DNA of 64,000 nt from an uncultured Bacteroidales bacterium. GTDB taxonomy: Bacteria > Bacteroidota > Bacteroidia > Bacteroidales > UBA932. The DNA lies in assembly GCA_905234285.1 (NCBI GenBank), contig CAJOHK010000007.1:31538-95537 (forward strand), in the 5' to 3' direction. Positions 18,378-25,628 of this stretch are shown piece after piece (the stretch's first letter is position 1; each line of letters begins with the position of its first letter). The notes under the pieces were generated by a model. The model was not told where the DNA came from and did not search any database. It saw only the letters and a list, made by a program, of their open reading frames with translations. The translations under genes were made by a program, and so were the position numbers.

Positions 18378-19499
18378 ATGAAACTGAACATTTCCAGCAC
18401 GAATCTCCTGAAGGCCCTCATGGACGTTTCCAAGGCCATTCCGTCCAAGTCTCCCCTTCCCATCCTGGAGAACTTCCTCTTTGTCCTCAAAGACAATATC
18501 CTGGAGATTACAGCCTCGGATTCCGAGCTCACCCTCCGCACCCGTATAGAGGTAGAAGGCGCAGAGGAAGGCGGCGCCATTGCCGTTCCTGCCCGCCACA
18601 TGACAGACCTGCTCAAGGAGCTGCCAGACCAGCCCCTGGGCATCCGCACCATCTCGGAGAGTTCCTTCGAGTGCAGCTGGGCCAGCGGTAATTCGGTCCT
18701 CCCCTATTTCCCCGCCGATGATTACCCGGAAATCAAGGGTACCGCAGAAGATGCGCTCAAGGTGGTATTCCCTGCCGCCAGCCTGGTAGACGGTATCCAA
18801 AGCACTATCTACGCCACCGCCGACGACGAGATTCGTCCCGCCATGAACGGTATCTTCTTCGATATGGCCCCGGAGAGCACCACCCTTGTAGCATCGGACT
18901 CCCACAAGCTCATCTGCTATACCACCGCCGATGTCAAGGCCCCCGAGAAGGCCTCTTTCATCCTGCACAAGAAGCCGGCCGCCGTGCTGCGCTCCATCAT
19001 CGGCAAGGATGTAGAGGACGTAGAGATTGCTTTTGACAGCAGTTCCGCGCAGTTCACCTTTGGCGGCACCACCCTCATCTGCCGCTTGGTGGTGGGCAAG
19101 TATCCCAAGTACCGGGATGTGATTCCGCTGAGCAACTCCAATGTGCTGCAGATAGACCGTCAGCTGCTGCTCAATACCGTAAAGCGCGTAGCTGTGTGCG
19201 CCAACAAGGCCTCCAACCACATCAAGCTCACCCTCAAGGAAGGCCAGCTGGAAGTCTCGGCCCAGGATCTGGGCTTTGCCCTGGCCGCCTATGAGAAGAT
19301 TGCCTGCAACTATGCCGGCGATGAACTCACCATCGGCTTCAAGAGCACCTTCCTCACCGAGATTCTGGCCAACATGGGCTGCAACAGCCTGGTCATCAAA
19401 TTTGCCGATGCCCGCCGCGCCGCCCTCATCCTCCCGGCCCAGGAAGAAGCCGACACCGAGAAAGTGTGCGGCATCCTCATGCCTATCATGATCCAGTAG
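18378..19499 (+). CDS. dnaN: DNA polymerase III beta subunit (sliding clamp)
   Basis: A 373-residue protein with the three-domain clamp fold. Recognisable blocks are MKLNISSTNLLKALMDVSKAIP, the SKSPLPILENFLF segment, the AVPARHMTDLLKELPD helix, RPAMNGIFFDM, ASDSHKLI, FILHKKPAAVLRSI and the C-terminal VCGILMPIMIQ, where the M-P-(I/M)-(R/M/I) ending is typical. It forms a ring on DNA that tethers the replicase. Length and ends are normal. It stands alone, with a structured intergenic element on its 3' side and the degP promoter region on its 5' side. Confidence 0.96.
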   Translation: MKLNISSTNLLKALMDVSKAIPSKSPLPILENFLFVLKDNILEITASDSELTLRTRIEVEGAEEGGAIAVPARHMTDLLKELPDQPLGIRTISESSFECSWASGNSVLPYFPADDYPEIKGTAEDALKVVFPAASLVDGIQSTIYATADDEIRPAMNGIFFDMAPESTTLVASDSHKLICYTTADVKAPEKASFILHKKPAAVLRSIIGKDVEDVEIAFDSSSAQFTFGGTTLICRLVVGKYPKYRDVIPLSNSNVLQIDRQLLLNTVKRVAVCANKASNHIKLTLKEGQLEVSAQDLGFALAAYEKIACNYAGDELTIGFKSTFLTEILANMGCNSLVIKFADARRAALILPAQEEADTEKVCGILMPIMIQ

Positions 19500-19536
19500 C
19501 CGCTGGCTACCGGATCCGCTTTGCTTACGTTGCCCC

Positions 19537-19683
19537 CACCCTAAATTATGTTTTAGGGTGTTGTTCCCTGAACCTGTGGCCACCCTCGGCCGCATAAGAG
19601 GGAGGGGCCCATAGCTGGGCCGCCAGGCCCGCGAAATGGGAGGGGTCGCGAAGCGACGGTTCAGGGAATAATACCCTAAAACA
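19537..19683. other. Long imperfect palindrome with nested hairpins (MITE-like element or structured RNA)
   Basis: Between dnaN and the exonuclease, a 26-base arm at 19549-19574 pairs with 19658-19683 across an 83-base loop. All 26 positions pair as RNA, two of them as G-U. The loop holds further hairpins: CCCTC/GAGGG (19583-19587 with 19598-19602), GGCCCA/TGGGCC (19606-19611 with 19616-19621, loop TAGC) and GTCGC-GAA-GCGAC (19645-19657). A separate hairpin CACCCTAAA/TTTAGGGTG (19537-19545 with 19552-19560) competes with the outer stem for the same TTTAGGGTG. It contains no open frame. It could be a palindromic mobile repeat, an RNA switch ahead of the exonuclease gene, or a 3' structure of dnaN mRNA. 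Confidence 0.7.
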
Positions 19684-19695
19684 AAACACTTTAAG

Positions 19696-20661
19696 ATGGA
19701 ACTGAATTTAGAGAGACCGTTACTGTTTTTTGATATTGAGAGCACGGGGCTTAATATTGCCACGGACGGCATTATTGAGCTGAGTTTTGTAAAGGTGCTG
19801 CCCGGCGGAGAAGTGCGGGTGAAGACCTGGAAAATCAAGCCCTGGGACTATGAGCGGCATACGGTTATCCCCATTAATCCGCAAGCGTCGGAGGTAAATG
19901 GCGTAAAGGACGAGGATTTAGTGAATTGTCCGCGGTTCATCGAGGTGCTGCCAGAGGTGGCGTCATGGCTGGAAGGCTGCGACCTGGCCGGTTTCAATTC
20001 CCTCAAGTTCGACCTGCCGCTCCTCTCGGAGGAATTCGAGCGGGCGAGGCTGTACTGCGAGAAACGTTCTTCGGTTCCGGAATCACGGGAAAAAGCACTG
20101 GCCACACTGGCCTGTATTGACAGCGTAGACTTCCACGCCTGCCGCATGGTGGACGTCCAGAATATCTACCATCACTTTGAGCCGCGCAATCTGCGGGCCG
20201 CTTACCGCTTTTACTGCGGTGGCAAGGACTTCGAGAACGCCCACACGGCCGAGGCCGATACCCTGGCCACCTACGAGGTGCTCAAGAGTCAGCTGGACCG
20301 CTACAAGGAGCCCACGGATTATCAGCAGGAGGTTTTGAAAAATGACGTGGAGGCGCTTTCCAAAATCGGCCCCAAGGCCCGCAACGTGGACTTTGCCGGG
20401 CGCTTAATTAACGGTGACAATGGCGAGCCCGTCATCAGCTTCGGCAAGCACAAGGGAAAAACCGCCCGGGAAGTGTGGAATGCCGAGCCCGCCTATTTTG
20501 CCTGGATTGAAGGCGGCGACTTTACCCTGGACACCAAACGCCAGTTCGCCCGCCTCAAAGCCCAGTTCCAAAAGGAACGCAAAGAGGCTCTGAACCGCCC
20601 CGCCACCTCAGACGAACTCCAAGGCCTGGCCACCAAGTTCAATTCTGGCAAATTGTTCTAA
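19696..20661 (+). CDS. DnaQ-like 3'-5' exonuclease with C-terminal ExoX-like module
   Basis: A 321-residue DEDDh exonuclease. Motif ExoI is LLFFDIESTGLN (Asp and Glu), ExoII lies in LAGFNSLKFDLPLL (Asp), and ExoIII is AHTAEADTLATYEVL with the H-x4-D arrangement. A C-terminal module around residues 235-290 (ISFGKHKGKTAREVWNAEPAYFAWI) is the quorum of aromatic and Gly residues seen at the end of exodeoxyribonuclease X-like proteins. It probably degrades single-stranded or nicked DNA ends in repair; it is not clearly the polymerase III epsilon subunit. The ATG at 19696 lies 12 bases after the structured element. Confidence 0.85.
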   Translation: MELNLERPLLFFDIESTGLNIATDGIIELSFVKVLPGGEVRVKTWKIKPWDYERHTVIPINPQASEVNGVKDEDLVNCPRFIEVLPEVASWLEGCDLAGFNSLKFDLPLLSEEFERARLYCEKRSSVPESREKALATLACIDSVDFHACRMVDVQNIYHHFEPRNLRAAYRFYCGGKDFENAHTAEADTLATYEVLKSQLDRYKEPTDYQQEVLKNDVEALSKIGPKARNVDFAGRLINGDNGEPVISFGKHKGKTAREVWNAEPAYFAWIEGGDFTLDTKRQFARLKAQFQKERKEALNRPATSDELQGLATKFNSGKLF

Positions 20662-20704
20662 AAGGCACGTTCACTTAAGCCGCTGAAAATCAGCGCGTTA
20701 CAAG

Positions 20705-20735
20705 AATTCAGTCCGGCTTTTTGCCGGACTGAATT
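20705..20735. terminator. Perfect 13-bp hairpin, probable bidirectional terminator
   Basis: AATTCAGTCCGGC (20705-20717) and its exact complement (20723-20735) flank a TTTTT loop. It lies between the exonuclease gene and the convergent BtuF-like pseudogene, so it can serve both. A smaller CGCTGA/TCAGCG hairpin sits just upstream near 20682-20697. The T-run after the stem is weak. Confidence 0.65.
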
Positions 20736-20757
20736 TCCATAATACATTGTCTATCAA

Positions 20758-21734
20758 TTAGTTAAGTGAAAGGCAAAAATAGTAGTGCTTGGGACCAGAG
20801 TCACCGGAGAAGATGCCCACGAGGTCTTCCAGGATAAGATCGGGCCGAACGGGGCCGGTTTCCCAGAAACGGTTGCCGCCGGCGGGGGTGGTTACTTCTC
20901 CAGGACCGGGAACGAGCCGAAGAGCGGATGGACGGAACGGAGCTGATCCAGCTTCTGACACCAGCCGGGGTGCAGCCATACATCGGCCTCCTGGGCAAAG
21001 GAATAGGCGGTTTCCAGGTCGATGACCGAAGAAGCCTCGCGGCCGGGCTGGGCGCCCAGCAGCTCTCCCCCGGCATCCCGGATGAGGCGGGTCATGTAAT
21101 TCTCTCCGCCCGGAATGAACCACTGATCTTTATAAGGAATGTTGATGAGCACTTTGCAAGTAACTGTGTCTTTAACCATGGACAGATAGTGGTCCCGAAC
21201 GGCGCCAAAAACCGAATCGGCCTGAGCAAGACGGCCGGTTAGGGCGCCAAAAAGCTTGACATACTCGGCGCGGGCCAGGGGGTGGTTCTCCAGGTGCTCG
21301 CTCAGCACCACAGTGCGTACTCCCAGTTCCTGCAGTTTGTCCAGATAAGGAGGCCTTACGGCGCCAACGGCATAGGTTAAAACCAGGTCTGGCTGCAGCC
21401 GAAGGAGGGTCTCATAATCCAACGCGGTATCGTAACCAACTTCCCGGGCCTGCGACAGGACCTTCTGGTTCCCCAGAAAAGCCAGGCCGGAGACGCCCAC
21501 CACCACTGAATCGGTGCCGATGGCTTCCAGATAACCCACATGGGACGAGGACATGCACACCAGGCGGCGACAGGGGCCCGAGAGGGTGTCGGAGAGTCCT
21601 CCGGGATGCTGCACCACGGCGCGCCCGTCGGGAAGAAGCGTGAACCACTGCGCGTATTCCATTTGCACAGCAGGCTTACCCGAACCCGTACAGGCCACGG
21701 CCAGCAGCAACAAGAAAAAGAGGAGTTTACGCAT
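20758..21734 (-). pseudogene. BtuF-like periplasmic cobalamin/iron-complex binding protein, frameshifted near the 3' end
   Basis: The first 280 codons (21734 to 20892) encode a lipoprotein (lipobox-like LLLAVACTG) of the class III substrate-binding family: RRLVCMSSSHVGYLEAIG, DYETLLRLQPDLVLTY, LGVRTVVLSEHLENHPLARAEYVKLFG and ADVWLHPG. The frame stops right after FGSFPVLEK. The missing family C-terminus, EVTTPAGGNRFWETGPVRPD...GIF...HYYF, continues in the -1 frame from about 20900 to 20758. The simplest reading is loss of one base (or gain of two) just before the TAA. The intact protein would bring a corrinoid or siderophore to an ABC importer, none of which is in the window. Either a real pseudogene or an assembly/sequencing error. 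Confidence 0.8.
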
Positions 21735-22203
21735 GCCAGTCCTTAAAAGGTACCTTGGTAAGGTAGGAGTTGTAATAGCGTTTGTCGCCGGTTACCTCCG
21801 GTCCCAGCCAGGCAGGCCGATCAAACGGTGTATCGGGGGAAGGAAGCTCTATCTCGGCCATCACCAGACCCTGGTTGTCGGCATGGAATTCGTCCACTTC
21901 AAAGAACAGAGATCCTGCGGAAGGGACGATATAGCGGGTTTTGTCGATAATGCCTCCGTGGCATAACCCCATGAGTTCCTCGGCGTCCTGCAGGGAGATG
22001 CGTTTTTCCCATTCCTGGCGGGAGATGCCGTCCAGGGAAGGGCCTTTGATGGTGAGAAAACCCTCGTTGTCGCGGATGCGCACGCGCACCGTGTTGCCGC
22101 CGTCGTGTGCGATATAACCTTGGGCAATGCGGTAGGAGCGCACCGCCGCCTCTTTATAAGACGCGTCCTTGACCAGGAATTTTCTTTCGGTTTCTATGTT
22201 CAT
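21727..22203 (-). CDS. CYTH-domain protein (triphosphate tunnel metalloenzyme)
   Basis: A 158-residue protein opening with the CYTH signature M-N-I-E-T-E-R-K-F-L-V. Further tunnel residues lie in TVRVRIRDNEGFLTIKG, EWEKRIS, KTRYIV, FFEVDEFHADNQGLVMAEIELP and the final YYNSYLTKV. These enzymes act on triphosphate groups (tripolyphosphate, nucleoside triphosphates) with a metal ion; the substrate here is unknown. The frame is open upstream, but the ATG at 22203 gives the family start and lies 2 bases after the nadD stop. Its end overlaps the BtuF-like start by 8 bases. Confidence 0.88.
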   Translation of the reverse strand: MNIETERKFLVKDASYKEAAVRSYRIAQGYIAHDGGNTVRVRIRDNEGFLTIKGPSLDGISRQEWEKRISLQDAEELMGLCHGGIIDKTRYIVPSAGSLFFEVDEFHADNQGLVMAEIELPSPDTPFDRPAWLGPEVTGDKRYYNSYLTKVPFKDWHA

Positions 22204-22204
22204 G

Positions 22205-22762
22205 CTACATGAGCCAGTGAGACATATCCTTTCCCGCCGCCAGGCCATTCCGGATTTCGGTAGAAGAGATGGTGACCAGCGGGGCTTTCAGGAGTCGGAT
22301 TTTGTACAGCGGATTTTCTTTGAGGAGACGGGCGCGTGCATGGCCGCGGTGGTATCCCTTGCGGGGAAAAACTGCCACGCCATAATCCAGCAAAATGCGC
22401 TCGTGGTAGCGCCATCCGGGGAAATTCTCCAGATTATCGGCGCCGATGATGAGGGTAAACTTATGCTGGGGCTCAAGCTCGTGCAGGGCATCCAGGGTGC
22501 GGATGGTGTACTGCGGCGGCGTCATCTTGAGTTCGATGTCGATGGGCTTCACCTTGAGGTCTGGATGGCGGGCGATGGCCTCCAGCGCAGCCTCATACCG
22601 GCCTTGACCGGTGGGAAGGCTGTGCGCCTGCTTGAACGGGTTCTGCGGGGTAACCACCAGGTACACCAGATCATAACCCGCCTCCCTTGTAAGGAAACGG
22701 ATGATGGCCTCATGGCCCTTATGCAGGGGGTTGAACGACCCGCTATAGACAGCAATGTTCAT
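22205..22762 (-). CDS. nadD: Nicotinate-nucleotide adenylyltransferase
   Basis: A 185-residue nucleotidyltransferase of the NadD family: MNIAVYSGSFNPLHKGH carries the (H/N)xGH phosphate-binding motif and ISSTEIRNGLAAGKDMSHWL carries the ISSTxIR motif at the end. It converts nicotinate mononucleotide plus ATP to deamido-NAD in NAD synthesis. First gene of a nadD - CYTH - btuF-like unit, divergent from gmk across about 50 bases that contain the gmk promoter. Confidence 0.95.
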   Translation of the reverse strand: MNIAVYSGSFNPLHKGHEAIIRFLTREAGYDLVYLVVTPQNPFKQAHSLPTGQGRYEAALEAIARHPDLKVKPIDIELKMTPPQYTIRTLDALHELEPQHKFTLIIGADNLENFPGWRYHERILLDYGVAVFPRKGYHRGHARARLLKENPLYKIRLLKAPLVTISSTEIRNGLAAGKDMSHWLM

Positions 22763-22788
22763 TTGGTCAAAGGTACGAATTATTTTTG

Positions 22789-22796
22789 TATATTTG
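22789..22796 (+). promoter_or_regulatory. -7 promoter element of gmk
   Basis: TATATTTG is an exact TAnnTTTG match; a second partial candidate TATTTTTG lies at 22781-22788. Transcription from the first would start near 22803, giving a leader of roughly 10-16 bases. It rules out the in-frame ATG at 22786 as the translation start. Confidence 0.55.
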
Positions 22797-22818
22797 TAAT
22801 TGCAAACAAATCATGCAT

Positions 22819-23385
22819 ATGACTGGCAAAGTTCTCATCTTCTCGGCCCCGTCGGGCAGTGGAAAAAGCACCATCGTTAATCATATTCTGGGCCTGCATC
22901 CAGAGATTGAATTCTCTGTATCGGCCACTTCCCGTCCCCCGCGCGGCACGGAGCATGACGGCGTAGAGTATCTCTTTTACAGCGCCGATATCTTTCGCGC
23001 CCTCATCCGGGATAATAAGTTCGTAGAATACGAGGAAGTGTACCAGGACCGCTTTTACGGCACCCTCAAGAGCGAGGTTAACCGCATCTGGGCCAAGGGG
23101 CACGTAATTATTTTTGACGTAGACGTCAAAGGTGGCGTATCCCTCAAAAAGTATTTCGGAGATGCCGCCCTGTCGGTTTTCATCCAGGCCCCGTCGGTAG
23201 AAGAACTGCGCAAACGGCTCATCGCCCGCAACACCGACACCCCCGAGGCCATCGAAGAAAGGGTAGCCAAAGCCGCCGAAGAAATGACCTACGCCCCCCA
23301 GTTTGACAAAGTGCTCATCAATGACCAATTGGAGCAGGCCTTTGCCGACGGGGAGAAGATGGTCAGTGAGTTTCTGAGGGGGTAA
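22819..23385 (+). CDS. gmk: Guanylate kinase
   Basis: A 188-residue enzyme phosphorylating GMP to GDP. The P-loop SAPSGSGKST (about residues 8-17), the GMP-binding SATSRPPRGTEHDGVEY segment, FDVDVKGGVSLKKYFG and the R-N-T-D-T-x-E-x-I-E-x-R-V lid region are all present. I chose the ATG at 22819 (MTGKVLIF); the ATG at 22813 adds only two residues and is equally possible. The TAA at 23383-23385 abuts the stop codon of the convergent GH36 gene. Confidence 0.95.
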   Translation: MTGKVLIFSAPSGSGKSTIVNHILGLHPEIEFSVSATSRPPRGTEHDGVEYLFYSADIFRALIRDNKFVEYEEVYQDRFYGTLKSEVNRIWAKGHVIIFDVDVKGGVSLKKYFGDAALSVFIQAPSVEELRKRLIARNTDTPEAIEERVAKAAEEMTYAPQFDKVLINDQLEQAFADGEKMVSEFLRG

Positions 23386-25617
23386 CTAAAGAGACTCCAG
23401 GACAAAAATGGCACTGGTATTGGCTTCACGGAAGCAGGGATTGAAGCCGCCTTCGCAGAGGAAAGCCCCCTCAAAGGTTTGACCATTTCCCCACCAGCAG
23501 CTTTTGTCTGCATTCTGCTCTGTAATCTTATACCTCAGCGAAGGGTCCAGTCCCTGCAGCCGGAACACATGTGAGCCGATGGAATGATTCTGAAAGCGCA
23601 TGCAGTAGCAGAAAAGAACCGCGCGGCGCCGGTCCTCAGAGACATACATCAGGCTATAATAATCCCCATCGTAAGGAGAGGAAATCCTATACAGGTCTCC
23701 GTTAAACACCAGATCCCTGTATCCCTTGTAGGACTTGATGCAGCGGTCGGCCATCGCGCGTTCTTCGGCCGAAAGACTCTTTGGCTGTAATTCCATGCCA
23801 AGCCGGCCGGCACAGGCCACGTCAAATCTGAACTTGAGGGACGTCACATTATTGGTCTGGTGATTGGGCACGGCCGACACATGCGACGCCATGGCGCATG
23901 CCGGATAAATGAGAGAAGTACCATACTGAATGCGGACCCTGGAAATGGCGTCGGTATTATCGCTGGTCCAGAACTCGTTGAACCAGCGCAGCGAGCCATA
24001 ATCGACACGGCTTCCGCCGGCCGAACAGCACTGTATCGCAATGTCTGGGTACTTCTCCCTCACCCTGGCAAACACCTTATACAAACCCTGCATGTATTCT
24101 ACGAAGAAGCGGTCCTGCTCCTGTCCCAGATAAGGACTGCCAAAAGACATGATGCGGCGGTTACTGTCCCACTTGATATAGTCTATGTTGGGAGAAAGGG
24201 ACACCGTACGGTCGAATACGCCGAATACAAAGTCCTGAACAGCCGGATTAGACAGATCCAGAATCCACTGATTGCGGGACTGGTATATTTCCCTTCCGGG
24301 GCTCTGGACAATCCAGTCCGGATGCTCTTGCGCCAGGTTGGAGTCGGGGTTCACCATCTCAGACTCAATCCAGATGCCAAACTTCAGGCCTTTGGAATGA
24401 GCATACGAAGCCACAAAATCAATTCCTTCCGGAATTTTATTGATATTCACTTCCCAGTCGCCAAGGCCTGCCTTATCGTCATTGCGGGGGTGCTCCAAAC
24501 CGAACCAGCCGTCGTCCAGAACAAACATTTCCAGACCCATCTCTGCCGCATCATCTATCATCCTGAGCAGCGTCTCCGTAGTAAAGGAAAAATAGGCGCC
24601 CTCCCAACTGTTAAGGAGCGTAGGATTGACATTTCCCCCGTTCCAGACACCATAACTACGTGCCCAGCGGTGCAGATTGCGGGAAACCCCGCCTGCGCCC
24701 TCATTACTCCAGGTATAAACCATATCGGGCGTAGTAAAGCTGTCCCCTGCCGCCAAAGGATAGGAGGAGGCAAAGGGGCTGATGCCGGAAACGATATTGA
24801 GCCTGTCGCTCTGGTCGATTTCAAAACTGATGCGGAAATTGCCGCTCCATGCCAGAGCGCCGGCCACTACTTCTCCGGATGTCTCGCTGAAGTTCCTGTC
24901 CAGCGTCAGCAGGAATGAAGGGTTGTTGCCCTGGGTATTCTGCGTACCGCGACGGCTTTCCAGCACCTTGGTGTCGTGCGTGAGCAAGGTCTGCTCCATC
25001 TGCATTTCAGTGGCCCACCCCCCGTGGAAGTGCGTGAGCAGATAATTATCGGCTACCAGATTAAGGGAGGATGACGCAAAATTACGGAGCTGTACAGGCT
25101 TTTTGCCAGCGTTACGGATGACGCTGTGCATAAGGATGACATCCTCGACTTGATGGGCTTCATACACCAGGTCCACTTCCAACCCCGTGACATAGTCCTT
25201 CAGATGAATCGTGGTGGTAATAACGCCGCCCTGGGCAGCCGATTCATGACCCAGATAGTAGAGTTCCGTATTCTGGCTGCCGTCGGGATACAGCACGTGC
25301 AGGGCTTCCTGGCCGTTAAAGGTTCCTCCAGCTGCGGGATATGCAGTGGGCGCGCCAAAGTTATGGTTGCCGCCAAAATGAAAATCCATGAACTGGGACG
25401 GATCCCCCGCAGGGGCGCCGTAATGAAGGGTTTGCAACGTCCCTCTGCCATCCACCTGGAGGATGAGCTGCGTATGGGAGGTCTTCACGGCAATCACTTG
25501 CGGGGTCACTGACGGGACAGTGACTGTTTCGCGGGAAATCTTTTTCGGGGTTTTACGTCCTTGAGCGGGAATGATGGCACCCAGAAGTGCGGCCATAGCC
25601 AATATGCGCAATTTCAT
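23386..25617 (-). CDS. Alpha-galactosidase, glycoside hydrolase family 36, exported
   Basis: A 743-residue protein with a signal peptide (MKLRILAMAALLGAIIPAQG). It has the GH36 layout: N-terminal beta-sandwich, (beta/alpha)8 barrel and C-terminal beta domain. The catalytic nucleophile is the Asp of YIKWDSNR near residue 483 and the acid/base is the second-motif Asp in FWTSDNTDA near 553; FVLDDGWFG is the upstream sugar-binding loop. It should release terminal alpha-galactose in the periplasm, for example from rhamnogalacturonan side chains given its neighbours. It is the last gene of the 24-kb PUL operon, 11 bases after the beta-helix/phosphatase gene. Confidence 0.92.
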   Translation of the reverse strand: MKLRILAMAALLGAIIPAQGRKTPKKISRETVTVPSVTPQVIAVKTSHTQLILQVDGRGTLQTLHYGAPAGDPSQFMDFHFGGNHNFGAPTAYPAAGGTFNGQEALHVLYPDGSQNTELYYLGHESAAQGGVITTTIHLKDYVTGLEVDLVYEAHQVEDVILMHSVIRNAGKKPVQLRNFASSSLNLVADNYLLTHFHGGWATEMQMEQTLLTHDTKVLESRRGTQNTQGNNPSFLLTLDRNFSETSGEVVAGALAWSGNFRISFEIDQSDRLNIVSGISPFASSYPLAAGDSFTTPDMVYTWSNEGAGGVSRNLHRWARSYGVWNGGNVNPTLLNSWEGAYFSFTTETLLRMIDDAAEMGLEMFVLDDGWFGLEHPRNDDKAGLGDWEVNINKIPEGIDFVASYAHSKGLKFGIWIESEMVNPDSNLAQEHPDWIVQSPGREIYQSRNQWILDLSNPAVQDFVFGVFDRTVSLSPNIDYIKWDSNRRIMSFGSPYLGQEQDRFFVEYMQGLYKVFARVREKYPDIAIQCCSAGGSRVDYGSLRWFNEFWTSDNTDAISRVRIQYGTSLIYPACAMASHVSAVPNHQTNNVTSLKFRFDVACAGRLGMELQPKSLSAEERAMADRCIKSYKGYRDLVFNGDLYRISSPYDGDYYSLMYVSEDRRRAVLFCYCMRFQNHSIGSHVFRLQGLDPSLRYKITEQNADKSCWWGNGQTFEGAFLCEGGFNPCFREANTSAIFVLESL

Positions 25618-25628
25618 ATTGAAGGATT

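Noticed and set aside
19500..19695. tRNA or rRNA gene after dnaN
   Set aside because: The element folds into nested stems but has no T-loop GTTC, no CCA end and no tRNA-length acceptor arrangement.
18363..19838. Minus-strand open frame opposite dnaN (491 codons)
   Set aside because: Shadow of the clamp gene, running through the structured intergenic element into the exonuclease gene; no motif.
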